Below are positions 22,336 to 33,390 of a stretch of 64,000 nt of DNA, piece after piece. Position 1 is the stretch's first letter. Every line of letters starts with the position of its first letter. This stretch comes from Symbiodinium sp. CCMP2592 (taxonomy: Eukaryota; Sar; Dinophyceae; Suessiales; Symbiodiniaceae). Location of the stretch: NCBI GenBank assembly GCA_905221615.1, contig CAJNDT010004558.1:248001-312000 (forward strand), in the 5' to 3' direction. A program made the position numbers and the translations under genes. Below the pieces are notes generated by a model. That model searched no databases. It was given only the letters and a program-made list of their open reading frames with translations, and had not been told where the DNA came from.

Positions 22336-22756
22336 TCTGACACAGACCCTCTACAGCCTCAAGGACGCTCTACACCGCATTGTTTTGAGACCACAGACAT
22401 GTCCAGGTCCTTGCATCAGCGCCGGGGCTTCGCCACTTCCAGCCCTGCATTCCTGCGATCTGGGACCGGGGTGGTCTACCTGCGGGCTTAAAGTGCTTCA
22501 GAAGGGTTGATACAATAGGGTTGTCTACATGAAGTGTGAAGGGTTCCTAGAGGTAATGGTGAGATTGTATGAGGCTGCTTAGGTATATTGGCGCGCGTAT
22601 ATTCGTTTAAGGTTTATGGATGGATCTGGGTCCAAAGCGTCTTGCAAAGGTATCAGGTGCCGTTTTGCGCTATATGGGGCAGTGCGCGGGGTCCCTCTGA
22701 TACTTGCTGCCTGCCCTAAGTCGCCGCGCACCGCCTAAAGTCGCAACAATCCCGGG

Positions 22757-23690
22757 TCACCTTGCGGAAAAGCATTGCAAAGCCACGCAATCCACTATGT
22801 CGATGACTTCTTGCGTGCTTGCTTGTGCAGCATCACCTTGCGCAAACACAGTGTCAAGCCATACATGATGACGTCTTGCATGCTTGTACAGTTCAGCGTC
22901 ACCTTGCGGAAACGCAGTGTCAAACCATACCATGCACTTTTTCGACGACATAAAGCCACACAATCCACTTGTTCGATGACTTCTTGCGTGCTTGCTTGTT
23001 CAGCATCACCTTGCGCAAACACAGTGTCAAGCCATACATGATGACGTCTTGCATGCTTGTACAGTTCAGCGTCACCTTGCGGAAACGCAGTGTCAAACCA
23101 TACCATGCACTTCTTCGACGACATAAAGCCACACAACCCACTTGTTCGATGACTTCTTGCGTGCTTGCTCGTGCAGCGTCACCTTTCGGAAGCGCATTGT
23201 CAAGCCATACATGATGACGTCTTGCATGCTTGTACAGTTCAGCGTCACCTTGCGGAAACGCAGTGTCAAACCATACCATGCACTTCTTCGACGACATAAA
23301 GCCACACAACCCACTTGTTCGATGACTTCTTGCGTGCTTGCTCGTGCAGCGTCACCTTTCGGAAGCGCATTGTCAAGCCATACATGATGACGTCTTGCAT
23401 GCTTGTACAGTTCAGCGTCACCTTGCGGAAACGCAGTGTCAAACCATACCATGCACTTCTTCGACGACATAAAGCCACACAATCCACTTGTTCGATGACT
23501 TCTTGCGTGCTTGCTCGTGCAGCGCCACCTTTCGGAAACGCTTTGTCAAGCCATACATGATGACGTCTTGCATGCTTGTACAGTTCAGCGTCACCTTGCG
23601 GAAACGCAGTGTCAAACCATACCATGCACTTTTTCGACGACATAAAGCCACACAATCCACTTGTTCGATGACTTCTTGCGTGCTTGTTTG
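22757..23690. repeat. 173-bp tandem repeat array, about five copies
   Basis: The unit includes ATGATGACGTCTTGCATGC, CACCTTGCGGAAACGCAG and CACTTCTTCGACGACATAAA, with spacing of 173 bp between successive copies. Each unit is itself a diverged dimer: GATGACGTCTTGCATGCTTG versus GATGACTTCTTGCGTGCTTG. The period is not a multiple of three, so the long minus frames are not genes. Confidence 0.95.
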
Positions 23691-24480
23691 TGCAGCGTCT
23701 TGTGAAATCGAGCGTCTACATGGGGAATGGCTGGTTTGGATGTGCCATGTTGTGCCATTGATGTGTGTCTCTTGCGTGTGCTTGCGAAATCGACGGTCTA
23801 CATGGGGCCTGGCTGGGTTTTATGCGTTTTGCTGCAACTGCTGTGCCTGAGGTATGTCTCGCCGGCATGCTTGTGAAATCGAGCGTCTACATAGGGAACG
23901 GCCGGATGCCATGACATGTTATGCCACTGATATGTGTGTCTCTTGCGTGCGCTTGCGGAATCGAGCGCCTGCATGGGTATTGCTGGTTCGGACGTGCTGA
24001 AGTGCCATGTCGTGCCACTGATGTGTGTCTCTTGTGCGCGCTTGTGAAATCGAGCGTCTACACGGGGAATGGCAGGTTTGGACGTGACGAAATGCCATGT
24101 TGTGCCACTGATGTGTGTCTTTTGCGCGCGCTTGCGAAATCGAGCGTGTACATGGGGACTGGTTGTTTTGTATGTGTTATGTGGACACTGATGTGACTGA
24201 TGTGTGTCTCGCGGGCATGCTTGTGAAATCGAGCGTCTACTTCAGGAACGCCAGATGCCCTACATTTTCGGGACATGGATTTCGTGTGCATCCTCCCACA
24301 TATTCCCAGGGCTGTCGCAGCATTTCCATCGAATCGCACAGTTTTCCTGCTGCGGCACGGCCATGTCAAATCGCGCGTCACAATGGGGATTTACAAATTT
24401 GCTGTGACTTTCTGGCGCGTGCTGTGACTTTCGCCGGTTCGCGCGTCACAATGGGGGAAGCCGGCCGTGCTGCGATTTTT
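23690..24480. repeat. Second degenerate tandem series, about 75-80 bp units
   Basis: GTGAAATCGAGCGTCTACAT, GGGGAATGGC and GCCACTGATGTGTGTCTC recur about seven times with variation. The series ends with two TGTGACTTTC...CGCGTCACAATGGGG units. It directly abuts the 173-bp array, and the last copy of that array grades into it. Confidence 0.85.
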
Positions 24481-24674
24481 GGCGGCGTGAGGCGACTTAG
24501 GGCGGGTACCAAGTAACAGATCCTGCACCCAAGAGATAAGCCGTAGCTCGCAGCCTTGTGGCTACGCCTCTTCAGCTGCCCTGGCCCACGCATTCTTGTG
24601 GCCTTCGTTAGAGAGACACGGGGTGATTCAAGGCAGGAAGGCCTCAATAACACTGCGGCAAAGTGCTTTTAAAG

Positions 24675-24882
24675 GACAGCGTCAGTACAGAAGCCTTATG
24701 ACTCTGAGCAAAAGCTTGTGGAACGCTCGCAGACGGGCTGTCTGGGGCAGGAGCCCTACTTGCCCGGCAGCTCAATCGAAGCAGACGTCGCAACTTGGAT
24801 TTCAGCCATCCCCTGCATGGAGTGGGTGCGGGTGGTGGATCTGGGTGGAAGGGCTTCCACAGCAATCTCTGTTCAAAATTAG
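24675..24882 (+). CDS. Likely terminal coding exon, unidentified
   Basis: After a TTAAAG acceptor, 69 codons read on + to a TAG, including SVQKPYDSEQKLVERSQTGC, LPGSSIEADVATWISAIPCM and EWVRVVDLGGRASTAISVQN. Amino-acid composition is protein-like throughout, better than the antisense frames. The GTTCAA at 24871 might be a donor, in which case the TAG is intronic. No domain recognised. Confidence 0.5.
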
Positions 24883-24982
24883 GTAAAGGGTCGAGTTGTT
24901 CAGGCTTCACTGTTCGGTTTTCTGCTTCCTGGTTGGCTGCGTCACTTGCCATACCATGAGTATAACTCCGATTTCGACCGCC

Positions 24983-25073
24983 TTACCTTGCGTTAGTAGG
25001 GAATGGAAGCATGGTAGCAATAGTCGTAATAATTGTACCCCGTTCCTCCATTCCCTACAAACCAAAGGTAAGT
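24983..25073. repeat. Palindromic element, family K (copy 1)
   Basis: CTTACCTTGCGTTAGTAGGGAATGG pairs with CCATTCCCTACAAACCAAAGGTAAG. The GGTAAG/CTTACC ends contain a donor-like hexamer on each strand. Another copy is at 33101-33190, and a solitary right end is at about 25127-25148. Confidence 0.75.
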
Positions 25074-25247
25074 TATAGGATTATTAAGGCTCCCATATTA
25101 TAGTACCCTTATAGATCCCTTGTAGTTCCCTACTAACCAAAGGTAAGCCGTGTGGAATGCGCAGAGCGCCAAACTCCCGAACCCTGGAGCTCAAACCTGC
25201 AACTTCCGAGCAGATGCTGCGTAGGCGCGCGCCCTAAGTTCAAGTTG

Positions 25248-25339
25248 CCCATAAGCCCCATAGTAGTTCCTGTCTGGGCTTCATGTTTAGAACTCTTTTT
25301 AAAGTAAGCCCAAAAAGGAACTACTATGGGGCCTATGGG
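25248..25339. repeat. Palindromic element, family F (copy 3)
   Basis: GCCCATAAGCCCCATAGTAG and CTACTATGGGGCCTATGGG, with GTTCCTGTCTGGGC / GCCCAAAAAGGAAC as inner arms. Confidence 0.8.
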
Positions 25340-25630
25340 TAATGCAAGTGCAGAGCACTTGATTTTTCAGGTCGAGCTTGAGACTTGCTGCTGTGCCACA
25401 TCGGCCTAGATTAATTAGGGAATATTCCTTAAATCATGTTACGGGTCCCACTACAGTTTAAGGTATATTCCTTGGTGTTCTTCTGGTTGGCTCTTTAGAC
25501 TTTAACTTTTTGGGTTTCTATATGAGCTATAATAAGGAGGCTAAAAGTTTAACTTTTAGGATGGGTTCAGAAGTCTGTCAAGATTCCTTAATTAAGGGAG
25601 ATTCGCCTGCGAGCTTAGGTTTCTTTGTAG

Positions 25631-25695
25631 AGCCGCGTCACACCGAGGTCCTTCCTGCCAGTGACAACAGCGACGATTCTGAAACTGGATGAGTG
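25631..25695 (+). CDS. Candidate exon
   Basis: TTCTTTGTAG acceptor and GTATGC donor bracket SRVTPRSFLPVTTATILKLD then EW. The minus strand also offers an open frame (IVAVVTGRKDLGVTRLYK after TTTCAG). The strand is therefore unresolved; plus is preferred because the flanking exons are on +. Confidence 0.35.
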
Positions 25696-25820
25696 GTATG
25701 CCTTAGAAGCTGCCCCCACCCTGCAATAGTGGTCTAATAGGAATATAATAGGGCCCCTAATATAATCCTATATAATCCTTATAGTCACTGTTACAGGGTG
25801 GGGGCAGCTTCCAAGGTACC
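25696..25820. repeat. Palindromic element, family L
   Basis: CCTTAGAAGCTGCCCCCACCCTG mirrors CAGGGTGGGGGCAGCTTCCAAGG, with an AT-rich loop. It is a single copy in the window. It follows the candidate exon 25631-25695 directly, so it may be its intron. Confidence 0.8.
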
Positions 25821-25856
25821 TTTGCAGAGCCTTTTGCGCTGTCGGGGTATGCACTA

Positions 25857-25980
25857 AATGCAGGAATTATGAACCCACGGTTGATGATATAAATCCTGCA
25901 TTACCCATAATAGGGAATATACCATAATTCCCATACTTTAGGGTCCTTAAGGTAATGCAGGAATTCTGAACCCAGCAGGG
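25857..25980. repeat. Palindromic element, family O
   Basis: TGCAGGAATTATGAACCCA...TGCATTACCC is mirrored by AAGGTAATGCAGGAATTCTGAACCCAGCA. Direct and inverted halves are mixed. A fragment (GTTGATGATACAAAGCCCGCATTACCC) recurs at 42735-42762. Confidence 0.6.
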
Positions 25981-26119
25981 CCACCCGGGGAGACTCTCGT
26001 AATCACAGCCCCATGGGACTGACATGGCAACATAATCTAAGTGTTGTCCTTATATACAGTTCCAGTATACTCAAGCTCAAAACACTCTTTCAATTTGGAA
26101 GTCCTTTTCACTATGTTGT

Positions 26120-26431
26120 AACTTGTAACAGTCTCGCTCTTTGAACAGTCAACACACAAGTCGGGCAAAGGTGAGGGCTGCAATGGACACAGCGGAATTT
26201 CAGTGCCTTGGCAACAGACCAGCTGTTCGTCGCAAGTTTTGTGTTGTCTGAGCAGTGGCGTAGCGTTATAGTCGTCGCAGTAGTAGCAGCAGCAGTAGAA
26301 GTAGGAGGACGAGGGGGAGGAGCAGCAGCATCATCCGGCATGCTCAGTGATGAAGTGAGATGAAGCATCAGTAGCAGCGCCCGGGGCACTGCCAGCTTCA
26401 ATTCTCGACATCGCTGTCGGTGCCGCTTCAT
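26120..26431 (-). CDS. Possible first exon with signal peptide
   Basis: From an ATG at 26431 the minus strand encodes a basic start and a hydrophobic run (LAVPRALLLMLHLTSSLS), then a Pro/Thr/Ala-rich segment containing CAG-derived repeats. Such an arrangement fits a secreted protein. No matching second exon could be found, and a (GCA)n-like microsatellite underlies part of the frame. Confidence 0.25.
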
Positions 26432-26738
26432 AGTGTTAGTTCATAGTTCGTCGCTTGCTACGTCTCTGCATCCCGCCACCATTCTCACATGCTGCACGTC
26501 TTCCTGAAAACAGCCATTTGTACACAGGCTCGTGCAGAACCTTCAACAGCAGACCAACCGATGGACACCCGAAGCATCCAATGCCCCGATGACATCCCCC
26601 CTATACTGAGAGATCCCGCAGCACCACGCCCAATCAGAGCGGCGATAATCACGCCGAAAACAAGCTGGATTAAGAGTGTTTACCGGGCAGCCCCCAACAT
26701 CCCGAAATTCCAGCAAACCCGAAGCGCAAAGCCCGCAG

Positions 26739-26808
26739 GCGACCGGAATGGTCCTGCTGGTGTCCCGGGGCAGCTGCTACTTCAGCGACAAAGCGCAGAA
26801 GGACAGGG
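26739..26808 (+). CDS. Exon resembling a protease-associated (PA) domain core
   Basis: A CCCGCAG acceptor precedes ATGMVLLVSRGSCYFSDKAQ, then KDR, up to a GTACTT donor, with phase 0 in and 1 out. The pattern 'I/V-x-L-V-x-R-G-x-C-x-F-x-x-K' is the core strand of PA domains found in secreted proteases and sorting receptors. The rest of the domain is not visible nearby. The frame continues as LGMTGLSVLPARSGTYSVLG, which could be coding too. Confidence 0.5.
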
Positions 26809-27296
26809 GTACTTTGGGGATGACAGGCTTGAGCGTACTCCCTGCTCGGAGCGGAACCTACTCCGTGTTAGGCCCCGATACCCTAAACCCTGAACCCTGA
26901 ACCCTAAACCCCTAAACCCCTAAATGCTAAACAACTACTAGGACCTAGAGTAGGCCCTTGTTCCTTTTTTTAGGGTTCAGGTTCGCTTAGAATCCCCTTT
27001 AAACCAAAAAGGGGCACTCTCTTTATTCCTAGGTTATTCTTGGGTCTAGACCAAACCCTGAATGAATAACTGGGAGCCTGCACTCCCAAAAGGCCCTGCT
27101 ACAGGAGCCTGACGAATGAGTCGTCGTTACTCCCCATCTACATCTAGCCCCTCTGAAACGCTACCACAATAATGTGCCCTGATACCCCAGTTTGTTTTGA
27201 AAGCAATGCTTGTTTCCTGCCTTAGGGAAGTCTGAAAGGAACCCCCCGTTCTCACAACCAAGGCCCCGATAGTGGAGGCTGAACCCTAAACTCAAA
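26809..27296. other. Intronic or intergenic, telomere-like motifs
   Basis: A CCCTAAA/CCCTGAA block lies at 26880-26925. A fragment related to family E (AAAAAGGGGCACTCTCTTTATTCC) is at about 27005. No gene is seen. Confidence 0.5.
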
Positions 27297-29472
27297 GGGG
27301 AAAAGGAGGGACCCTTAAGGAGGGCCTATTTTTGTCGCCATTATTTTTCTGCTTCTGCTGCCATTCTTTTTTTTTTTTTTTTTTTTTGGCCCTGGGCCCT
27401 GTTACTCTCATACTCTTATACTCTAGTACTCTATGACTCTATTACTCTAGAACCGTATGACTCTATTACTCTCTTACTCTCAAAGCTCTATTACTCTAGT
27501 AGTCTATTAGTCTATTACTCTGTTACTCTATTACTCTATTACTCTATTATTATATTACTCTATTACTCTATTGCTGAAATACTCTATGACTCTATTACTC
27601 TATGACCCTATTACTCTTATACTCTTACTCTATTGCTCTATTACTCGATTACTTTATTACTCTAATACTCTGTTACTCTACTATTCCATAATCTTTATTT
27701 ATTACTCTATTACTCTATCTACTCTATTTCCTCTATGACTCTATTACTCTATTACTCTATGACTCCATTACCTCTTACTCTAAAAGCTCTATTACTCTAT
27801 TACTCTAGTACTCTATTAGTCTACTACTCTGTTACTCTATTACTCTATTACTCTATTCTATTACTCTATTACTCTACTATTCTATTACTCCATTACTCTA
27901 TTATTCTATTACTCTATTACTCTATTACTCAAATACTCTAGTACTCTATTAGTCTATTATTCTGTTACTCTATTGCTCTAATACTCTATTATTCTATTAC
28001 TCTATTACTCTAATACTCTATTACTCTACTACTCCATTAACTCTATTTATTACTCTATTACTCTATCTGCTTTATTTCCTCTATGACTCTATTACTCTGC
28101 TACTACCCCTACTCCTACTACTACTACTACTACTACTAATACTGCTATTGTATTGTTACTGGTACTGCTAATGTTTTTTTTTGTTTTTTTTGCCCTCGGC
28201 CCTGTTACTCTATTACTCTAATACTCTATTACTCTATTACTCTATTAGTCTATTACTCTATGACTCTATTACTCTATTACTCTGTTACTCTTACTCTATT
28301 ACTCTAGTACTCTATTACTCTTTACTCTATTACTCTAGTACTCTAGTACTCTATTACTCTATTACTCTAGCACTCTACCACTCTATTACTCTATTACTTT
28401 ATTAGAGAGGAATACTGTAATAGAGAAATAGAGTAATAGAGTAATAGAGTAGTAGAGTAAAAGAGTATTAGAGTAATAGAGGCAAAGAGTAATAGAGCAA
28501 TAGAGTAATAGAGTAATAGAGTACTAGAGTACTAGAGTAATAGGAGTAAAAAGTTATAGAGTAGTAGAGTAAGAGTACAAGAGTAATAGAGTAATACAGT
28601 AATAGAGTAATAGACGAATAGAGTAATAGAGCAATAGAGTATTAGAGTAATAGAGTAACAGGGCCGAGGGCCAAAAAACAAAAAATGACATTAGCAGTAC
28701 CAGTAACAGTAGCAATAGCAGTATTAGTAATACGAGTAGTAGTAGTAGTAGTAGTAGGAGTAGGGGTAGTAGCAGAGTAATAGAGTCATAGAGTCATAGA
28801 GGAAAGAAAGTCGATAGACTAATAGAGTAATAAATAGAGTTAATGGAGTAGTAGAGTAGTAGAGTAATAGAGTAATAGAGTAATCGAGTACTAGAGTAAT
28901 AGAACAATACAGTATTAGAGTAATAGAGTAACAGAGTAATAGACGAATAGAGTACTAGAGTATTTGAGTAATAGAGTAATAGAGTAATAGAATAATAGAG
29001 TAATAGAGTATTAGAGTAATAGAGTAACAGAGTAATAGACTAATAGAGTACTAGAGTAATAGAGTAATAGAGCCTTTAGAGTAAGCGAGTAATAGAGTCA
29101 TAGGGTAATAGAGTCATAGAGTCATAGAGCAATAGAGTAGTAGAGTAATAGAGTAATAGAGTAATAGAGTAATAGGGTAATAGAGTAATAGAGTAATAGA
29201 GTAATAGAGTAATAGAGTACTAGAGTACTAGAGTACTAGAGTACTAGAGTACTAGAGTACTAGAGTACTAGAGTAATAGAGTAATAGAGTAAAGAGTAAT
29301 AGAGTAATAGAGTAAGGGTATAACAGTAATAGAGTAATAGAGTTAATAGAGTAATGGACTAATAGAGTAATAGAGCAATAGAGTATTAGAGTAATAGGGT
29401 AACAGGGCCGAGGGCAAAAAAAACAAAAAGAAAAAATAGCAGTACCAGTAACAGTAGCAATAGCAGTATTAA

Positions 29473-29511
<39 letters not shown>

Positions 29512-30150
29512 GAGAAGGGGTAGTAGCAGGGATTAGCAGGGTAATAGAGTCATAGAGTCCTAGAGTCATAGAGGAAATATAGTAGATAGAGTAATAGAGT
29601 AATAAATAGAGTTAATGGAGTAGTAGAGTAGAGTATTAGAGCAATAGAGTAATAGAGTAATAGAGTAATAGAGTAATCGAGTAATAGAGCAATAGAGTAA
29701 TAGAGTAAGAGTATAAGAGAAAAAGGGTCATAGAGTAATAGAGTAATAAAGTTTTTGAGTAATAGAGTAATAGAGTAATAGAGTAATAGAATAATAGAGT
29801 AATAGAGTAACAGAGTAATAGACAAATAGAGTACTAGAGTAATAGAGTAATAGAGCTTTTAGAGTAAGAGAGTAATAGAGTCATAGGGCAATAGAGTAAT
29901 AGAGTCATAGAGTAATAAAGTATAAGTATAAGAGTATGAGAGTAACAGAGTAACAGGGCCCAGGGCCAAAAAAAAAAAAAAAAAAAAAAAAAATAATGGC
30001 AGCAGAGGCAGAGTAATAATGTGGCCAGATATTCTCCGCCCACCCTTAATGGGGACCCCTACCCTACAATCGGCTATATAATGGGTATATAATAGCTACA
30101 TCAAGGATATATTACCCAGGGGCCCTTATTAAGGGTCCCTCCTTTTACCC
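27297..30150. mobile_element. 2.85-kb foldback element built from an 8-bp satellite
   Basis: The outer ends GGGGAAAAGGAGGGACCCTTAA (27297-27318) and its complement at 30129-30150 match at 21 of 22 positions. Inside are mirrored blocks: GGCAGCAGAAGCAGA-like sequence, poly-T/poly-A (27367 and 29968), CCCTGGGCCCTGTTACTC and its complement, then arms of (TACTCTAT)n up to about 28404 and (ATAGAGTA)n from about 28411. A sub-block with CCCTCGGCCCTGTTACTC and CTACTACT...GGTACTGCTAATG occurs once on the left (28100-28205) and twice inverted on the right (28660-28780, 29403-29540). There is no coding sequence; open frames are Tyr/Leu/Ser repeats. Confidence 0.8.
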
Positions 30151-30516
30151 GTGGATAAGCCCTAAACCCTAAACTCCCTTAGCCGCTTATCCGAGCCAGT
30201 CGAAAAGGCTTCCGATGCTGGGGCAGCGGGGCTCCTCGGAGGAACTCTCATAGCATCAATAACTTTAGGCTTCTAGGTTAGATTCTGGGACATCTTTATT
30301 TTCTCTATTTGTGTTTATAAGGGGGCCCTATATATGAACATATTTTTTCGGGGTGTTTAAAGGCCAACCCAGGGTTAGGGTTCCTCAGGGTCTGTAGGGT
30401 TTATAGGGGTTTAGGGTTTAGGGTTTATCCTAAACTCCAAGCCCTCTTTGCCGCAAGACCAAAGGGCTTCACGGTGAGGTTCGTGCCTAAACCCTGAACC
30501 CTGGAACTGATGTACA
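30151..30516. other. Intronic or intergenic DNA
   Basis: AT-rich sequence with a short TTTAGGG block at 30405-30430 and CCCTAAA at 30163. No supported gene. Confidence 0.4.
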
Positions 30517-30616
30517 GGGAACTCCAGAAAGTTGGAATATGGTTTCATGGTAGGATCCACTATAACTTACCATAGAAGGGGTTACGATATTGATATTCCA
30601 ACTTTCTGGCTTCTAC
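30517..30616. repeat. Introner-like palindrome, family C (copy 3)
   Basis: GGGAACTCCAGAAAGTTGG on the left, CCAACTTTCTGGCTTCTAC on the right. On the minus strand it begins GTAGAAGCC directly after a probable coding exon. The acceptor at its other end is less clear. Confidence 0.75.
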
Positions 30617-30777
30617 TATATGGAGACATGGCATGTATACAGGGCTCAGTCAGGGTGTAGTAATGTAGAGAGGCTTCACATAGGATGGTGGCTGGGCTGC
30701 GAACAAAACTGTGATGGGATTTCAGGGGCTTCACACTTCGGAGTTTGGCGAGTTCAGCGTGGAAGCACATGGCATCA
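30617..30777 (-). CDS. Candidate exon, unidentified
   Basis: After a TTTCCTCAG acceptor the minus strand reads IDAMCFHAELAKLRSVKPLK, SHHSFVRSPATILCEASLHY and YTLTEPCIHAMSPY, ending at GTAGAAGCC (family-C element). It may be downstream of the gene at 31574-33390, though the direct phase does not match, so another exon would be needed. A plus frame is open here as well. Confidence 0.4.
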
Positions 30778-31204
30778 ATGCTGAGGAAATGGGCGGGGGG
30801 GGGGGCTCCTACATTATTAGACATGCCGTTTCGGATCTCGCGGGCAGGGCCCCGTTGAAGTCACGATGTCACGGTATAGTTCAACTTTAGTGGTCTGATA
30901 GTTTACCCCAGTCGGGATTCAAGCACACGCAACTGAACCCCTCTTTATATCCGGGAAAGTAAGACATACAGGAGCTAGAGGGAACAGAAAGAGAGACTGC
31001 TCAGCCAAGGGTTCTTGTCTATGACAACCAGGCCATTGCTTGCTGTCAGGGTTCCTCCTTGGCTTTGGGGATTTTGGAGCGTTTGAGGGTTGCAAGGCTG
31101 GGGGCGGAGAGGGTTTGTTTAGAGTTTAGACATAGAAGGCCCCAAAACCCCGGTCTTATTATTCAGGCTTCTGTCTCAGGCCGTGAAACCGTAGGATTGA
31201 AATT

Positions 31205-31432
31205 CCTTTCTTCATTTGGTTCTTTCTTTATTTCTTTCTTTTTTTCATTATTTCTCTCTCTCTCTCTCTCCCTCCTCCCTCTCCCTCTCTGTCTCTTTCT
31301 CTCTCTCTGTCTCTTCTCTCTCTTCTCTTCTCTCTCTCTTCTCGCTCTTATCTTCTCTGTCTTCTCTGTCTTCTCTCTCTCTCTCTCTTTCGCTCTCTCT
31401 CTCTTTCGCTCTCTCTCTCTCTCTCTCTCTGT
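31205..31432. repeat. (CT)n-rich microsatellite
   Basis: About 225 bp of CTCTCTTT/CTGTCTCT repeats. Frames give only Ser/Leu or Arg/Glu repeats. Confidence 0.95.
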
Positions 31433-31573
31433 CGCCTGCAAAGACAAATACATAACTAAAGAAACATAAGTATGGGGTTTTGCTGCGGCTTGTGTCAAGG
31501 TTTCGTGATGTGGTTGGATGTTCAAGGCTTTGGCGTTTTGGTTTAAAGCTGGTTGGCGGGTGGGGCGTTAGAC

Positions 31574-33390
31574 GTGCGGGGTTTAGAGTTGCGAGAAAGA
31601 TGAAGCCGTTTTCCTGATGTTCTTCGAGTTCGATTGTAGTTATGACATGGCCCACTCCGAACCAAAGACGGAAGTCTTCACCGAAGTACGGCGGTTTCCA
31701 ACCTTAACGAGCCCGTTCGCGACCCAGCGTCAAGTCTCCATATTGTTACAAGGATCTCTCAGACAGGGGCACCTGCACCCCTAAACCCTATAGCTCCCTT
31801 AAAGGAGCCCTTGAACCCTAAACCCTAAACCCCTCAACCGTCCCTAAGCCCAGAATAGAGACCCACCCCCTCTAGCCGATGTGAAGGCTCCTACGACACT
31901 GGAGATGCCCCTCGGTACTTTAGGAAATTGCACGAGGGGGTTCGAGTCGGAGTTTAGGGCTTCAGGCTGGAATACTGTAAGCTTTCCCCAACTCTGACTC
32001 TGACCCGGGTATTTAGGGTTATGGATTTAGGATATAGGAAAAGTTTGGGGTTTGCAGGGCTTCAAGTCATTGGGACTTATGCGACAGTGTTGTTGATGTT
32101 TTATTTGTGCTAGGGGCCAGGGTATGAAGTCTGTCGGGTTGCGGGAAAGGAGTGCCCAGTAGCGATTTAGGAGTGTAGGGTAAGGCTATTCTTGCCATTT
32201 GGCAGTTTCCGAAAATTAGGGGTACCTTAGTGGGGGTCCTGATAATAAGGATCCTCTATTTAGGGGTACTATATCAGGGTCCCCTATTTTAGGAAACTCC
32301 CATTTGGCTCGGGTGGAATGGAGGAGACATGGCTTCCGCCCCTCACCAATTTTCTTCTAGAGGGTCAGCGGGCTTGTATAGTCGATGGGTTGTTTGTAGT
32401 TGTGTTTATGAGCACCCTCCTTATCTTAATCTGGATTTCGTGTGTGTAAATGACATAGGCTCAGGCCTAAGACACACCCTAAACCCTAAACCCTAAACCC
32501 TTCTGACCGCAACCCGGAGCTGGCATAGAACCGCATAGTTTGTAATGCAATGGTTTGGGTGCCCGGTTATAACACGCAAGGCAATATATGCCCCGAAAAC
32601 CTTGTTCGAGTGCGAACGACCCCTACATTGTTGCTTGCTTCAAGAATAATTTGGGCCTCATCAACAGGATGCTCCCCTTCCAGAAGCTCTCGAGAATAGT
32701 TGCCACCAAACTCCCACAATGCTCGGGGAAGTCAAGATATGTCCCCAGCGCATCCAAGTGCTGGCCTTCGGGTCCAGCCACCCTTTTCTCTGCACAGTGT
32801 CCCGATGCCACAAACAGCCAGCCCTGGGATTTGAATACAGAGACAGTGGTCCACTGCAAACCCTAAACCCCGAACCCTAAACCCCTGAACCCTAAGCCCC
32901 TAAACCCCTAAACCCTACACCCTGAACCCTAAACCCTCGCAAAGCCCCATTGGAAATGTTCTCTCCGCTTAATGCCAGGGTATTCAGGATTCCCCATGTG
33001 ACCCATGGTGTATTGTTCCCGAAAACCCTAGGGCCCTAGTCTAACTGAGCTCACTAAGCCAAGAGGCTTTAGGGTTTAGGGATGTTTAGGGTTTGCTGAA
33101 ACTTACCTTCGGATAATAGGGAATGGAGGAATGGGGTACAATTATAACTACTATTACTACCATTCTTCCATCCCACTAACCAAGGGCAAGGAAAGGCTTA
33201 TTGGCTGTAAACTCAACTTTTCAACTTTTGGGGTTTTTGTAAGGTAGTCGATTCTGAAAGTTTCAACTTTTATGTCCTTGGGTTTTGGGCCCGTGAGAAG
33301 GGTCTACATTGAGCCAACAGCCCAGGATGGAGATGCCAAACACAGCAGCATTTCCGGACGTGCCGGCTTTCCTCATATCCCAGGTCAGGG
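31574..33390 (-). CDS. Unidentified four-exon gene fragment
   Basis: Minus exons are 33308-33390 (LTWDMRKAGTSGNAAVFGIS, then ILGCWLN), 32627-32853 (WTTVSVFKSQGWLFVASGHC, EGQHLDALGTYLDFPEHCGS, LVATILESFWKGSILLM), 31867-31910 (GISSVVGAFTSARG) and 31574-31675 (FRLWFGVGHVITTIELEEHQ, ENGFIFLATLNPA). Donors are GTAGAC, GTAGGG, GTGGGT and GTCTAA; acceptors are GAAG, TTTGCAG, CCGAG and TGAAG. All three junctions keep phase (0, 2, 1). The acceptor of the second exon is the edge of a CCCTAAA block. No domain is recognised. The gene extends beyond both ends. Confidence 0.6.
32203..32299. repeat. Palindromic element, family A (copy 4) with target duplication
   Basis: CAGTTTCCGAAAATTAGGG and CCCCTATTTTAGGAAACTC. 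Flanked by the 8-bp direct repeat CCATTTGG (32195-32202 and 32300-32307), as expected for a target-site duplication. Confidence 0.85.
32858..32938. repeat. Telomere-like CCCTAAA/CCCCTAAA block at a splice acceptor
   Basis: About ten units. Read on the minus strand, GGGTTTAGGGTTTGCAG ends at the acceptor of the exon 32627-32853. Confidence 0.85.
33101..33190. repeat. Palindromic element, family K (copy 2)
   Basis: ACTTACCTTCGGATAATAGG GAATGGAGGAATGGGG on the left; CATTCTTCCATCCCACTAAC CAAGGGCAAGG on the right. Confidence 0.7.

Noticed and set aside
22757-23655. Five nearly identical overlapping frames of about 129 residues
   Set aside because: They are spaced by 173 bp, not a multiple of three, and arise from the tandem repeat array; the unit is not coding.
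22757-24480. CRISPR array
   Set aside because: Regular repeats exist, but the units are 75-173 bp with no unique spacers, and the genome is eukaryotic.
24650-24952. Minus-strand frame with GMAEIQVATSASIELPGK and a possible donor
   Set aside because: The plus-strand frame over the same bases is longer and more protein-like and reaches a stop; the minus frame is treated as antisense shadow.
27735-30043. Tyr/Leu/Ser-repeat frames
   Set aside because: They are products of the 8-bp satellite in the foldback element.
31163-31655. Arg/Glu-repeat or Ser/Leu-repeat proteins
   Set aside because: They come from the CT microsatellite. Only the non-repetitive segment at 31574-31675 was kept as an exon.
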